Origin: Rugalucina vietnamica
Lineage: Eukaryota > Mollusca > Bivalvia > Lucinida > Lucinidae
Assembly (NCBI GenBank): GCA_964017185.1
Contig: OZ024874.1
Span: forward strand, 36,060,721 to 36,124,720
Direction of reading: 5' to 3'
Length of the DNA: 64,000 nucleotides
In this document: piece after piece, positions 1-12,029 of the stretch
Layout of the letters: each line of letters starts with the position of its first letter
Position numbering within the stretch: the stretch's first letter is position 1
Position numbers and translations under genes: made by a program
Notes under the pieces: generated by a model
Databases searched by the model: none
What the model was told of the DNA's origin: nothing
What the model saw: only the letters and a program-made list of their open reading frames with translations

Positions 1-629
1 ATAACCATAGAATAATATCTTTTGTACTTTTATTGCCAAAAAAACACAGAAGTTATAGCCAAACGTCATTTTTACGCTGTCCCGCGTAACATTTGTTTGC
101 ATCATAGAACAGGATTTGCCCATATTTTCGTGGCGCCAAATGATTGTCGTCTGCATTTTGGACGTGACGGAGCCATGTCATTTCCGATTTCGACAGAAAA
201 AACAAGATGGCCTTCGGTAAGTTATAAAACTATGAAAATTCAAAGAAACGCGACTGCTGTTAACTGTCCCCATCAATTTCCTACAAAGGGGTTGTTGGAT
301 GTGCACTTGATTTTGGAAGTGAAGATTACAATCTTATATGACGAATTTTTGCCAGAATAAAACGTTTATATCCTTATACCAATAGGCCGAATTTTAAACA
401 ATTCAGGCTAAATCTTAATACAAATTACAGAATCTATATACACTTCTTGAAAATGTATATACACTTCTTGTACGTCATTTTAACAGAATATTTGAATATA
501 CGGCTGATAAAACGGTGTGTTGGTGGTTTTTTAAAAATCTTTATCTGATTGTAAAATCTGTCATATGATACAAAAGAGTATACGAAATTACTCACAAATT
601 CGAGGCATTATTAGAGTCGTCTTGTTATA
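1..629 (+). repeat. Duplicated segment R1, copy A
   Basis: This segment is almost identical by eye to 7622-8201 in the same orientation. It probably extends left of the window. Positions 207-216 read ATGGCCTTCG followed directly by GTAAGT, which looks like a start codon and short first-exon end with a consensus 5' splice donor; the same is kept in copy B. The open frame at 22-360 runs through this donor and is not otherwise gene-like. It could be a duplicated promoter and first exon or a non-coding repeat; I recognise no product. Confidence 0.7.
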
Positions 630-840
630 TAAACCTCAACGCGACAAAATGTACCTTCGGACATTCCGACATTACTAGTAGAAAGCAGCAAAAAGCTGAA
701 AAATGATGTAATATACGACGTTTTAGAAATAACACTTTATTTGTTATCTTTGAACACTGGGCCACCAAATGAATGAGTTTTAAAACATGTTTATTTTCAA
801 TATTTGGAGTTATCTGTCCTTGTTTTAGCCCAAAATACAC
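630..840 (+). mobile_element. TGAACC-family TIR element, truncated copy A
   Basis: This matches the first ~210 bp of the full-length element at 58015-58615 (same TIR with the core AAAATGTACCTTCGG). The flank ends in TATA. The right half is missing and similarity stops at about 840. The minus-strand open frame 625-840 recurs in the other copies and is a by-product of the repeat. Confidence 0.7.
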
Positions 841-848
841 ATAATTTT

Positions 849-1003
849 GCTTTATCTGTTGGTTCCAGCTTACACATGCTTAATATTGGAAACTCATGTA
901 ACCAAAAAAAAGAAGAAAAAAAAAACCCTGAGAGAAAAATCAATAATCCAAGAGAGGTATTTGCAATATTGATTTAAGTAAGCTGGGAACCAGTAGATAA
1001 AAC
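849..1003. mobile_element. Small TIR element (about 155 bp)
   Basis: Inverted termini: TTTATCTGTTGGTTCCAGC at 851 is matched by GTAAGCTGGGAACCAGTAG at 978 read on the other strand. The interior is A-rich. The size and lack of coding fit a MITE. It lies at the point where copy A of the TGAACC element stops. Confidence 0.55.
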
Positions 1004-1132
1004 TGATTTGGTGAATTCCCCGGGGGTAGGGACCCTGGTTACAAATGACTAGTGGATAACTCCTTTATAATATAGTCTCCGTACTTTGCTCAAAACTGTG
1101 TCAAAGATTTATTCGCACCGCTTGATCTTTTT

Positions 1133-1386
1133 GAGCATTCCGGTCATTTTCGAGAAGGCTATCGGAGTAACACGAGAGTAGAACACGAGTATCCCGAGTA
1201 ACAATCCTGAACAGCTCTAGTTACACCCGAGTTACTGCAATATGCATGCGCATCTACGTCATGTGCATGTGTATTACTGTAACTCGGGTGTAACTCGAGC
1301 TGTTCTGGATTGCTCTTCGGGTTACTCGGATAGCCTTCTCGAAAATGCTCTCCCAGTAACACGAGTAACTCGAGTAGGAATGCCAA
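1133..1386. mobile_element. Foldback element built of CGAGTAAC words
   Basis: Left arm about 1145-1240 and right arm about 1261-1347 are reverse complements (CATTTTCGAGAAGGCTA against TAGCCTTCTCGAAAATG; ACACCCGAGTTACTG against its complement). The interior repeats words such as CGAGTAAC and GTTACTCG in both orientations. No coding capacity. Read as a MITE or foldback element. Confidence 0.65.
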
Positions 1387-2225
1387 AGTAATTTAAAATA
1401 CACAGATCTATGCGCAGACGTATCACTGTTACAATTGTAATGCGCTGTTCGGCATTGCCAGGGGATAATTTCCGACAGTCACAGCCTCTGGTGAGGAATT
1501 ATTTTGGCGTTTCACCAGCAAACTATTCTGATTCACAATGCGTACATAACTGGTCCGAACCTTTACACGCCACCTCATCAGAACCGCCTCAGTCAGGCGA
1601 GGCGGTACAATCTATGTTTAATCAACTTAAGAAAAATAGGAGCGCACACATGTAATATGAATATTGTACATCTACAGAAAGAACGAAATCTTTACTGCAT
1701 TTCTTTTACTGAGTGTATCAAGCATTTAAATAATCTACAAATATCTGTTTCCCGACAGAGCCTCAGAGTCACAGTCAGTTGAGACGGTATGAATTAGAAG
1801 AAGAAGTGGTGGTACAAGCTGCTCACCAAGTGTGAATGAAAGGTATTTCGAAATTGCACTGTTGTGACAGCGAAACAATATTCATTTCGTCGCTTTATTG
1901 TTTACTTTTTTTTCACTTTCAACATTGCTTGTCTTGCAGGGGTATACTATAAGCCCTGTTTGCAGCCAATTTCTTGTGTCCTCTGAAATCTCTAAAATGT
2001 TTTACTAGTAAATCACCTCTATAAACTAGCAGCAGACCAGTCTATTGGATTCTTTTTAAAGAAGCCAACTTGTATACTTTGACATTTGTTTAAACCTGCT
2101 CAGAATAATCTCCACCAAGAGCAAGTCTAAGCAAATGTAAGAAAGACTACTTAATCTTACTTTGGGTTATTCAATTAAGATTACGTTTCGGAGACTGCAG
2201 TCTTCATAGAGTTTCTGATTTACTG
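1387..2225. other. Unassigned non-coding stretch
   Basis: Short open frames only, none recognisable. A hairpin-forming GAACCGCCTCAG block with GAGGCGGT lies at about 1582-1610 and has a tighter relative at 3193-3215. Nothing else is visible. Confidence 0.4.
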
Positions 2226-2232
2226 AGATAAC

Positions 2233-2545
2233 CACGTGACTTGCGGACAGTCACCGTTATCGGAACTCGCTACACTGTCCGACCCAATCCAAGTTGCCAA
2301 AAACACAGCAAGGTAAGTGACCGTTTCACTTTGTCAATTTTCTTATTTTTATTCAAATTTTTGCTCGTATCGAGTGCGATAATGTGAATGTGAGTATTTT
2401 TGCTTTTTGCTTTCTTTGATTTTGCATCAAAAATGGATGCACACCCACCCTGTGGATGACTTCTATACGCAATATTGTTCGTTTGTATTTTTTTACTGTC
2501 CGCAATATCGTCATTGCATTTTACTTCTGTCCGCAATATTGTCCT
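2233..2545. repeat. GCGGACAGTC-motif repeat fragment
   Basis: TTGCGGACAGTC at about 2241 and inverted forms TGTCCGCAATATCG and TGTCCGCAATATTG at about 2500 and 2528. The same motif recurs at 5412 and 5468 and, with an ATTCC ending, near 9.0, 12.7 and 40 kb. Probably termini or subterminal parts of related transposons; boundaries not resolved. Confidence 0.4.
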
Positions 2546-5400
2546 TAAAGCTCATATTAAAGTTTGCGTTAAAAACTGGGTGAGACCTCAAAGCTTTCGA
2601 CATTATACAATTGCTGCCTCAATGTTCAAGCTGGCACGAGGATTTTTTTTTCTTCTTCAGTTATGTTCTTTCACTCATGTCAATACGAGGCAATAAATAG
2701 AATGGGCGAAAACGGGAATATCCTGAGAAAAAAACACAATATATGAGTCAGGAGCCTATAATTATATGATCCTGATGAGTACACTGTAGTGATTACGCAA
2801 TCCATCACCTGTTAATTCATTTAGGAAAAAAGTGGGGGACAGAAAAAAAAGAAACAAAGCAGGCATAGTCCGACTTTGACCTTAGGCGCATCAACAGTCA
2901 GATGATACCATGATGTGACACATGGAAGGCCGGGAAAGCTAATAATTTATACATTACGACTCGGTTTACGCACATTGTCCCAATCTGAACATAACCACTT
3001 ATGAATGTCCAGAAATGCAGATGGTCTTTCTCAAGATTGAGAGATGAATGTAGCCATCTGATTTACCTTTCACGCAACACGAAAACACGCCCATACAGCA
3101 TTTTTTTTCAGCTGTAGAACATGAAATTTTCCAGATTAAATTTTTTGATATTTTTTTTTTTGGCTCAAAACATAGATTGTGGGCACACGTTAGAACCGCC
3201 TCAGCGAGGCGGTTCAAACACCTATCCATTACATATGTTTTTGAGCAAAAAAGTAAGAACCAGAGGACCAATGAGATTTTGTCTGTGATGAATGACCTTT
3301 GGCTAAGGCCATGTTTGCCAATGTCAAATGTAAACTTGACCTCAAATACTCACATAATTATGAATACTATAAACTGTCTGTATCTACTAACTTTCAGATC
3401 TTTCTGGCAATATTTGACCTTTCGGTTTAAATTAACAGTTTAATAGATCAAGGTCAACCCAAGGTCATGATTTTTATAAACTATGAAGGGCCAGAGCCCA
3501 ATGCTACATACCAAGTTTCATTGAAATTGGTCCATCGATTCCAGAGAAGTTGATTTTTAAAGGATTTAACCACCTATGGGCATGGCGGCCATCTTGGTCA
3601 TGTGACCAGATTACTCTTATATCATACTTAAGGACTTATGTGTGGTCACTGTATATACATGTTTGAAAATTTACCTGTATAAAAAGCATTGTTTTTTGTC
3701 AACAATGTTACATTCTTTAGCATGCTTTATTATGAGGCTGTTGAATATGTTGCAAATACATGGATTTGTGTGAAATGAGCGGTCAGCTCAGAGCAAGTGA
3801 ATCATTTTTCAGTCACTTCTGGGTTGAAATCGTGGGACCCATTTTTCTTAGCTTTTTGAAAAAATAAGCCAGATATTTCGATGTAGTCATTGACTTCAGT
3901 CATATATAAGAACCTGAAACAAAAGGCATGTCTTCTTTCAGCAAACAATAAGCGCACACGAGCCGACCCAAGTTACCCACTTTGAGAATTTTCCAGAAAA
4001 ATATGTTTACACTAACTTTTCCCAGAGAAATACATTTCCATGACCCCATAATAATCCTTAATTTTTCAGATTATGTATCCTAGACATGTAGGCTTTGAAA
4101 ATGCATTCCATTTTCCAGGAAATGGGTCCCACAAAAACCAGTTACATTTCCTATTCTAAACCAAGCGATTTAAAATTTTAAAATTTTAATTTTATTGAGT
4201 CATTCCTAGTATCTGTGACGTCCATAAGCAATAAATGCACATTAGCATTTTGATTGACAGATGTAAAAAAAACAAAAAAAAAAAACAACAGTAGATGTCT
4301 GCTTAACATACCCCACCCACTCATGTCAATATTGATAAAGTCTCAAGGGCCATAGTACATTGCCATAACATTCATTTGATATTCGGTCAGCATCCTGGGT
4401 TGATTAACAGCTCTTGTACGGGCGATTTTGTACGCATACCCCCCCTACTTTTACCACATTTTATCTCCATTTTATGTGTGTTTTATAATTTTTCACGAAT
4501 AAATAAATTCAATGATTTAAATATTAGTATCAAGGTTAAATTGTTAAGTTCATGCATCTCTCTCAGACCAATTATAATATTCTAGAGCATTGGTGGGATA
4601 TGAGTATTTTTGTAAGTACACCCTATTACTTAGAATCGCATGAGAGGTGGGTGTGGAAACTATGTAATTATACATCATGCAAATGTTTTCTTGCTGAGGA
4701 CAATTTTATGGCATTAAGGTGGTCCCTCTGACAATACCAACAGTCTTGAGAATAACATATGCAATACCTTGCAATGGATATAGTTTTCCCCTCGTTTTTC
4801 CTCACTTTTTGACATTTTCATTAATTTTCATGAATTTGCAAATGAAATAATTTTTACGACAGTACCAGGTCATCAATAAATTTGTCATATGATATTACTG
4901 GTTCAATAACAAAGTGACACAATGACAGTTTGGGTCTAAAATTAGTTAATTTATAGATTTTTTAAATATTTTTTGCCATTTTTCATTTTTTCATGAAAAT
5001 TAATGAATATGCGAATAAGATAATTGGCATTTCTTACCAGAGGAAAAAGGGCTATGTGCAAAAAAAAAAAAAAAAAAAAAAAATCGCACGAGATTCCCAC
5101 TCGACATTGACTATAAAAGTGAATCGATCATTTTCTGATCATCACCACCGGCGTGGAGAGTGGCTATATTTAGCTAGTTAATAGAAAAAAAAGAAACATT
5201 TGGGCTGTGAGCATAACCTTTGTACCAAAGATCTTAACTTTAATTGTAAACGCCTCAGTGGCCTTAACTGAGACCAATGGAGAGGTTCTGTGGGAGAAAG
5301 AATTTTATAGCATCAATGATCTCTACTCTACATGGATCGGCTTTTGAATATATTATTATCTCAACTTCAATCTCATAATGAGGTTTTTCTGTGTATTTGT
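2546..5400. other. Mostly unassigned AT-rich stretch
   Basis: No supported gene. It contains the hairpin GAACCGCCTCAGCGAGGCGGTTC region (3193-3215), a block at about 3470-3605 resembling the entry segment of the pearl-like element (GGCCATCTTGGTCATGTGA is shared with 5844-5862), and a 24-base A tract at 5060-5083. The remaining sequence shows no feature I can name. Confidence 0.4.
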
Positions 5401-5490
5401 ATGCGCAATATTGCGGACAGTCCAAAACTCGACGTGAGCAATATTTGATTCCGTACAGTTTCAATATCGCGGACAGTCATGTGGCAAACA
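5400..5490. repeat. GCGGACAGTC-motif repeat fragment
   Basis: AATATTGCGGACAGTCC at about 5408 and ATCGCGGACAGTCATG at about 5465. The motif faces the opposite way to that at 2528, so 2528-5417 could be bounded by inverted ends, but this is weak. Confidence 0.35.
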
Positions 5491-5754
5491 CTGCGTAACA
5501 ATCCTTGAAAACACTATTTTCTGAAGATTTGACCCAAATCCACGTGTTTTGTAATAGAGAATTGATTTAAAGTACATATATCCCTCATGAAAACTCGTTG
5601 ACCACATTATTTTGAAAATAAACAAGAGTCGTTAAAAATCAGAATTTGTAAATTTGTCAAATCTATGCTTGTAGTATACTTATCTATCTTTTTCTTGTAT
5701 TTTCACATAATATAAAGCTTGTCCATATTGCTCGAATAAAGAAATAACAAGTAG

Positions 5755-7500
5755 CCCAGGGGCAACGATCGCTCACCTGAGAGTCAACAAGTACAGTCAT
5801 TGGACAAAGTAATTGGGTTTTTTACCATATATGGGTATGGTGGCCATCTTGGTCATGTGAAAACCTACTTACATCAGCAGAAGAGCTCTTGTCTGGATTG
5901 TGTATCCTCTTTTCTGCCATTTTGGTTCACTTGAAAAAATCATCTAACAAGGTCAGAGTCCTATAATGACCCCCGGGGTGGGGCCATATTTGACCCCAGG
6001 GGCAAGATTGGCAGGATTTATGTAGAGCTCCACATGACAATGTTGTATATCAAATATACAAGCTTTGTGTCATTTTGTTGCAGAGAAGATTTTTTTCATA
6101 TATTTCCATTATAAGTCTATGGTAGATAATGACATTCCTGGGGCGTGGCCTGTATGGACCCCAGGGGCACCGTTGGCAGCCTTTATAAAGGAGAGTACTA
6201 TACATTGGTGAACACAACATATGAAAGCTCTGGACCATATGGTTTCGGATAAGAATATTTTTTTTTATGTTTTTCCCATGACGCCCCCGGGGCGGGGCCC
6301 GTATGGACCCCAGGGGCACAGTTGGCAGGATTTATGAAGAGGACCACTATACATTGCTAAAAACAAAATATGAAAGAATTGGGCCTTGTGGTTTCGGAAA
6401 AGAAGATTTTTTAAAGTTTTGAAAGCTCTGGGCCTTGTGGTTTCAGAGAAGAAGATTGTTATATGTTTTTCCCATGACGCCCCCGGGGTGGGGTCTGTAT
6501 GGACCCCAGGGGCACGGTTGGCAGGATTTAAAAAGAGGACCACTATACATTGCTACTGACAAAATATGAAAGCTCTGGGTCTTGTGGTTTCGGAGAAGAA
6601 GATTTTTTATGTTTTTCCCATTGTAAGTCTATGGGAGCTAATGACCCCCCCCACAGGGCGGGGCCATTTTTGACCCCAGGGGCACGGTTGGCAGGATTTA
6701 TAAAAAGGACCATTATACATTGCTACACACAAAATATGAAAGCTCTGGGCCTTGTGGTTCTGGAGAAGAAGATTTGTTTTTATGTTTTACCCATGACTCC
6801 TCCGGGGCGGGGCCCGTATGGACCCCAGGGGCACGTTTGGCAGGATTTATAAAGATGACCACTATACATTGCTACACACAAAATATGAAAGCTTTGGGTC
6901 TTGTGGTTTCGGAGAAAAAGATTTTTTAAAGTTTTTCACATGACGCCCTCGGGGCGGGCCCGTATGGATCCCAGGGGCACAGTTGGCAGGATTCATAAAG
7001 AGGACCACTATACACTGCTACTGACCAAATATGAAAGCTCTGAGCCTTGTGGTTTCTGAGAAGAAGATTTTTTTTATGTTTTTCCCATTGTAAGTCTATG
7101 GGAGCTAATGACACCCGGGGCGGGGCCATTTTTGACCCCAGGAGCATGATTGGGAGGATTTATATAGAGGACCACTAAACATTTCTACATACAAAATATG
7201 AAAGCTCTGGGCTTTGTGGTTTCAGAGAAGAAGATCTTTATATGTTTTTTTCCATTGTAAGTCTATGGGAGCTATCCGTTGCCATTGAAACCACAGTTCT
7301 AATCCGACCTGGCCCAAAACCTTTCACAACCTTTCCCCCTCCTCAATGATGCTTTATATAAAATTTGTTCACGATTGGCCTTGTTGTCTTAGAGATATTT
7401 ACGTTTGAAAATGTGAACGGACGGACGGACGCACGCACGGACGGACGCACGGACGGACGCCGGCTCAACCACCATACTATGACCTGTCGCACGTTAATGA
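5755..7500 (+). mobile_element. Pearl-like element with eight core repeats and ACGG tract
   Basis: An entry segment (5755-5990) is followed by core units, each starting near GACCCCAGGGGCA, at about 5992, 6157, 6306, 6502, 6672, 6821, 6967 and 7134. Spacings are 165, 149, 196, 170, 149, 146 and 167 bp. Each unit carries AAAATATGAAAGCTCTGGG and ends with either a short or a long linker. After the last unit comes an ACGG/ACGC microsatellite (7413-7462) and a tail near ACCTGTCGCACGTTAATG. A flank, tandem core units of about 150-170 bp and an ACGG-type microsatellite is the layout described for bivalve pearl elements, which are thought to be non-autonomous. I see no coding frame; open frames here are repeat artefacts. 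Confidence 0.7.
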
Positions 7501-7621
7501 CGTCGGTTTGAAAAAAAATCCCATCTACCCGCCTTCAAAATCCCATAAAAATGCGAAAAATTAAGATATTTTGCTTCAAATTATACTAAATCAATCCTAT
7601 TAAAATTTGAGTTCTTTTGGT

Positions 7622-8201
7622 GATAACCATAGAATAATATCTTTTGTACTTTTATTGCCAAAAAACACAGAAGTCATAGCCAAACGTCATTTTTACGCTG
7701 TCCCGCGTAACATTTGTTTGCATCATAGAACAGGATTTTGCCCATATTTTCGTGGCGCCAAATGATTGTCGTCTGCATTTTGGACGTGACGCAGCCAAGT
7801 CATTTCGACAGAAAAAACAAGATGGCCTTCGGTAAGTTATAAAACTATGAAAATTCAAAGAAACGCGACTGCTGTTAACTGTCCCCATCAATTTCCGACA
7901 AAGGGGTTGTTGGATGTGCACTTGATTTTGGAAGTGAAGATTACAATCTTTTTTGCCAGAATAAAACGTTTATATCCTTTTACCAATAGGCCGAATTTTA
8001 AACAATTCAGGCTAAATCTTAATACAAATTACAATGTCCGGTACGTCATTTTAAAAGAATATTTGAATATACGGCTGATAAAACGGGGGTGTTGGTGGTT
8101 TTTTAAAAATCTTTATCTGATGGTAAAATCTGTCATATGATACAAAATAGTATACGAAATTACTCACAAATTCGAGGCATTATTAGAGTCGTCTTGTTAT
8201 A
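7622..8201 (+). repeat. Duplicated segment R1, copy B
   Basis: Direct repeat of 1-629 at a distance of about 7.62 kb. Small indels separate the copies (for example extra bases at about 335-346 in copy A). The ATGGCCTTCG plus GTAAGT arrangement is kept at 7822-7837. The open frames at 7652-7921 (minus) and 7847-8140 (plus) mirror those of copy A. Confidence 0.75.
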
Positions 8202-8540
8202 TGAACCTCAACGCGACAAAATGTACCTTCGGACATTCCGACATTACTAGTAGAAAGCAGCAAAAAGCTGAAAAATGATGTAATATACGACGTTTTAGAA
8301 ATAACACTTTATTTGTTATCTTTGAACACTAGGCCACCAAATGAATGAGTTTTAAAACATGTTTATTTTCAATATTTGGAGTTATCTGTCCTTGTTTTAG
8401 CCCAAAATACACATTTTCCTATATCTGTCGTTAACTGGTAACCATAGCAACCGCATCATCATATAAATAGACAAAATAATTACGACAGACTGCCTTGAAG
8501 GATGGTATGCTTCTAGCTTAGCATTAGGCTCTGATCAGTG
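8202..8540 (+). mobile_element. TGAACC-family TIR element, truncated copy B
   Basis: Starts with TGAACCTCAACGCGAC immediately after TATA and follows the complete copy at 58015-58615 up to about CTGATCAGTG (8533-8541). There it is replaced by a GCGGACA-type repeat, so the right TIR is absent. Confidence 0.7.
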
Positions 8541-8665
8541 AGTTTACATGACATTATTCATAGTAATTAACAGTTTTTATAGTGATAGTTTCAATAAAAA
8601 ATAGTGCAGACATCCCGGTCCATTTAGACCGCCCGCAATGTCTGCAACATTTAAAATTTATAATA
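8541..8665 (+). repeat. GCGGACA-palindrome repeat, diverged copy
   Basis: Parallels 8912-9050 (GAGTTTACATGACA, then AGTTTCAATAAAAA, then a hairpin around GTCCATTTAGACC, then TGTCTGCAACATTTAAA). A reverse-orientation relative lies at 39721-39870. Confidence 0.55.
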
Positions 8666-8684
8666 AATGATGAAAACGGTTAAT

Positions 8685-9360
8685 GATGTCATATTATTGC
8701 GAAAGTTGAAGCAACTAATCTTCAACTTATTGTAATTATGTTCCACAATGCCTAGTATACAAAAAATCCGATCCCCACTGATGATTTAAATTAACAAAGA
8801 CATTATGCTTTGCTTGTGTTTCATTCAACGGACAGTCGGAACCCTTTTAAGTTTACACCCTTGTAATCCTTACGTAACAAATGCATTTCAACGGAAAATC
8901 AAACATCTTCAATGAGTTTACATGACAATATTTATAGTTTTTAACAGATATAATAGGGATAGTTTCAATAAAAATGTTGCGGACATTCCGGACTATTTAG
9001 TCCGGACATTGCCCAGCAATGTCCGCAACATTTAAAGTTTATCACAGGTCCGATCACATTGTTGTTATGTTATTGAATACATCATCTTTAAGTATTTCAA
9101 TAGTTTCAATAAAAATGTTGCGGACATTCCGGACTATTTAGGCCACGCCGCCCAGCAATGTCCGCAACATTTAAAGTTAATCACAGATCCGATCACTTTG
9201 TTGTTATGTTATTGAATACATCATCTTTAAGTATTTTTAAAATAAAACATGTTGCAGTTCGCTGTTGTTGAGTAAAATAAATAAATAAATAAAGCGAGAA
9301 ACCTTTCATTTCTATAATGACATGACAGGTGAAATAATTATTGTTTTATTATGCATATAC
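8685..9360 (+). mobile_element. Left arm of long inverted repeat (8.7-13.0 kb unit)
   Basis: Reverse complement of 12513-13034 over its whole length, beginning ATGTCATATTATTGCGAAA and ending near the AATAATTATTGTTTTAT block. The left arm is longer because of a 141-bp tandem duplication (8961-9101, 9102-9242). It carries nested palindromes around TTGCGGACATTCCGGAC. No transposase was recognised between the arms. Confidence 0.75.
8961..9242 (+). repeat. Tandem duplication, period 141 bp, with nested hairpin
   Basis: Two units each start AGTTTCAATAAAAATGTTGC. Each holds a stem of TTGCGGACATT and AATGTCCGCAA; in unit 1 an inner CCGGACTATTTAGTCCGG palindrome sits inside the stem. The right arm at 12.7 kb has only one unit. 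Confidence 0.75.
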
Positions 9361-9683
9361 GCCCCCCAGACAATTCAGTGATTGTTTATACAAGGTGGGT
9401 TAGGGTATAAAACATCGGTAATTTGATTGGTTGAGAAAATAAAGAGCGGCGAAAACTGCAGTGTGTGAAATTACTATTCAAACACATTTTATTATCGTTC
9501 GGCAATGCTTGTTCAGACAAAAAGATTGCACGATGTGCAATTTATGGTGCATTTGTGTTGCTTCTAGTACAGGTTCTATGTACACATTACCAATAGAACA
9601 CGCATGGTGATTTTTTTTAAATTGCATATATGTTATATATATAATCTATTTTCATCGACAAATGTTTTCGAAGCAACAAGAAA

Positions 9684-9710
<27 letters not shown>
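9684..9710. repeat. (TC)n microsatellite
   Basis: Uninterrupted CT dinucleotides. Confidence 0.95.
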
Positions 9711-9715
<5 letters not shown>

Positions 9716-10096
9716 TCGAACGTCCCACAATTGGTGAACCATTTTTCGTTTCCACGATAAATTAGCTTTTCGGTAGTGCTGAATATCTACCCTTAGATTC
9801 GGGAAATGTCGTATCTATTTCCAACCAAAACAAGATTGCACAATGGCTTTGTATCCGGGCGCTAGTTTGATTTGTTTGCTTATGGCATTATGTCCCACTA
9901 AATATTTTACTTCCATTTTGGAATATACATGAAGTTGGTTTTAACAGTACTATTGGGAGCTTCATCAAATGACATCACACGGCGAAGTAAGCATCGAACT
10001 AAAGACCTCTAGCTCTAGATTCGTCCACCGAAAGCATGTTCAGGTTCAAATATGTATGGTGCGTGTTTTCTCTTTTTGTTATCATTCATTCGGATT

Positions 10097-10126
10097 TGTC
10101 TGTCTGTCTGTCTGTCTGTCTGTATG

Positions 10127-10158
<32 letters not shown>
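10097..10158. repeat. (GTCT)n/(TTTC)n compound microsatellite
   Basis: GTCT units pass into TTTC units. The two open frames over this stretch are artefacts of the repeat. Confidence 0.95.
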
Positions 10159-10557
10159 GCAAGAGAAATCAGAACTTTGATCTAAAGTTTCGCATAAAAC
10201 AAGAAAAACGTGCATACGTTTTCTCGTTTTATTATCATTCATTCTGATTTGTTTTAATTTATGTCACGTGTCTTTTCTTCTTTTTTTGCCAAAGAAGCCC
10301 GAATTTTATTAAGCATATATGATCTAAAGTTTCGCAGGAATGCATGTACATACTCGTCTACTCGTTTGTATACTTGAAATCTCAAAAAGATTATTGGTTT
10401 CCATTTTTTCGTGTCGTGCTATTAGTGACTATACACATGTAGCCAAAATGTCGACATCAGATAAAATATTAAAAATGATAGTGCAAAAATCTCATTCATA
10501 TCAGAAGATAAAGATCATATACTCAGTACAACTTTGTTTGTTTTTCTTATGTTTATC

Positions 10558-10580
10558 TTTTTTTTTTTTTTTTTTTTTTT
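10558..10580. repeat. T tract
   Basis: Homopolymer of about 23 T. Confidence 0.9.
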
Positions 10581-10725
10581 CGTAATACAATTAGAATTTT
10601 GGCCTCATACCCACCGTGCCAAATGTAGTGTTATATTATATTTAAACTAGACCCTAAATGGATGATAAAAGTCACAGAACCACTATGGGTATGGTTATGA
10701 TGTTTCATTTACAAGAACTACCAAC

Positions 10726-10730
<5 letters not shown>

Positions 10731-10770
<40 letters not shown>
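10731..10770. repeat. T tract, 40 nt
   Basis: Uninterrupted T homopolymer immediately before the first copy of the direct duplication. Confidence 0.95.
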
Positions 10771-10774
<4 letters not shown>

Positions 10775-11247
10775 GAAATAAGGAAAACGTAGAATTTAGA
10801 AGTAAAGAACTTCCCACTTTGTTCATTTGAAAAGAAAGCGCTACATGTTGTATGTTTGAAGCAATCGTATTCATTCATTCATTCATTCATTCTTTCATTC
10901 ATTCATTCATTCATTCATTCATTCATTCATTCATTCATTCATTCATTCTATTCTTTCTTTCTTTCTTTCTTTCAGCATCATACATGCATACATGAGTATA
11001 CATCTCTACATATACTAATTGCATTGATTGTCAATGGTTCGCGACTACCTTAGGGGCCATAAACGATTGCAATGAACAGCTTCCATTAAAGTCTATGACA
11101 ATCTATATGTGTTTCCGAAAAAAGGAAAACCGTAGAATTAACAAGAAAAGAACTTCCCACTTCATTCATTCATTTGAAAAGAAAGCGCTACATGTTTGTA
11201 TGTTTCAAACAATCGGAAAAAATCGTATTCATTCATTAATTCATCTT

Positions 11248-11283
<36 letters not shown>

Positions 11284-11353
11284 TCAGCATCATACATGTA
11301 TGCATACATAAGTATACAGCTGTAGACATATTAATGTCAATGATAGTCAATGG
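10771..11353 (+). repeat. Direct duplication with internal microsatellites
   Basis: Copy 1 is about 10771-11043 and copy 2 about 11108-11353. Both contain AAGAACTTCCCACTT, GAAAAGAAAGCGCTACATG, an ATTC/CTTT microsatellite (10868-10974; 11226-11285), CAGCATCATACATG and GTCAATGGTTCGC. They differ mainly in microsatellite length. Confidence 0.8.
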
Positions 11354-11506
11354 TTCGCCATAATCATCCTTGGTGTTATGAATGATATCATTTATGAAAC
11401 ATATGAACAGCACCGGGGAGAGCGGGTCCCCTTGCTTTACCCCTGTGTCAGTGTTGAAAAAGTTTGAAAAATTATTACATTCACGCCTTTTCGCAACTAC
11501 ACACAA
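11249..11506 (-). pseudogene. LINE reverse transcriptase fragment
   Basis: The minus-strand frame contains DTGVKQGDPLSPVLF followed by INDI, the conserved RT region between the two catalytic aspartate motifs of non-LTR retrotransposons. Only about 40 residues are recognisable; the rest of the frame reads into a CTTT microsatellite. No catalytic YxDD is present. A dead scrap lying inside copy 2 of the local duplication and beyond it. Confidence 0.7.
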
Positions 11507-12029
11507 AATCGGCTATCGACAGAATCGATTAATGATCAACACGAGTCACATTACAAATTAAGTGACCAGTGAATTCATGTGGAAGGTCAAAATGACACTT
11601 TGGTTGATTGAGTAAGATTGAGTGATAGGAAAACCGTCATTCAGAAAACAAATACGCGTGTTCACACCTCATGTTCAAACAAATACATATCTTCACACCT
11701 CGAAGATTAGGTTAAGAAGAAACTTTACTTAGAGAGAAGTACGTGTACTTGCACGAACAGTACATGTACTTGCACGAACTATCAAGTCCTAGAATGCTAG
11801 AACATTTTGTTTGACAATTCTGCAGCTTTCAAAACCACACAGAAACTGATATATCTTTTCAGCTTTACCTGTATTTTGCCATTTATATGAAACTGATCGA
11901 TTTTACCAGCAAAAGCAAAAACATTCAAGAAGCAATGAAATGAATAATGTTAATAATGCCGTCACATATGGACAAACTAAAAACTAAAATTTCTGGTGGA
12001 AATATGGGCCCGCGCAAACTGACTCACCA

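Noticed and set aside
22-360. 112-residue frame in R1 copy A as a protein gene
   Set aside because: Copy B lacks the same frame because of indels and stops, and the frame crosses the likely splice donor.
5992-7290. CRISPR-like array
   Set aside because: Units are about 150-196 bp, directly adjoining, without unique spacers, in a eukaryotic context.
9969-10247. Open frames over (GTCT)n/(TTTC)n on both strands
   Set aside because: Low-complexity translation of a microsatellite; no conserved domain.
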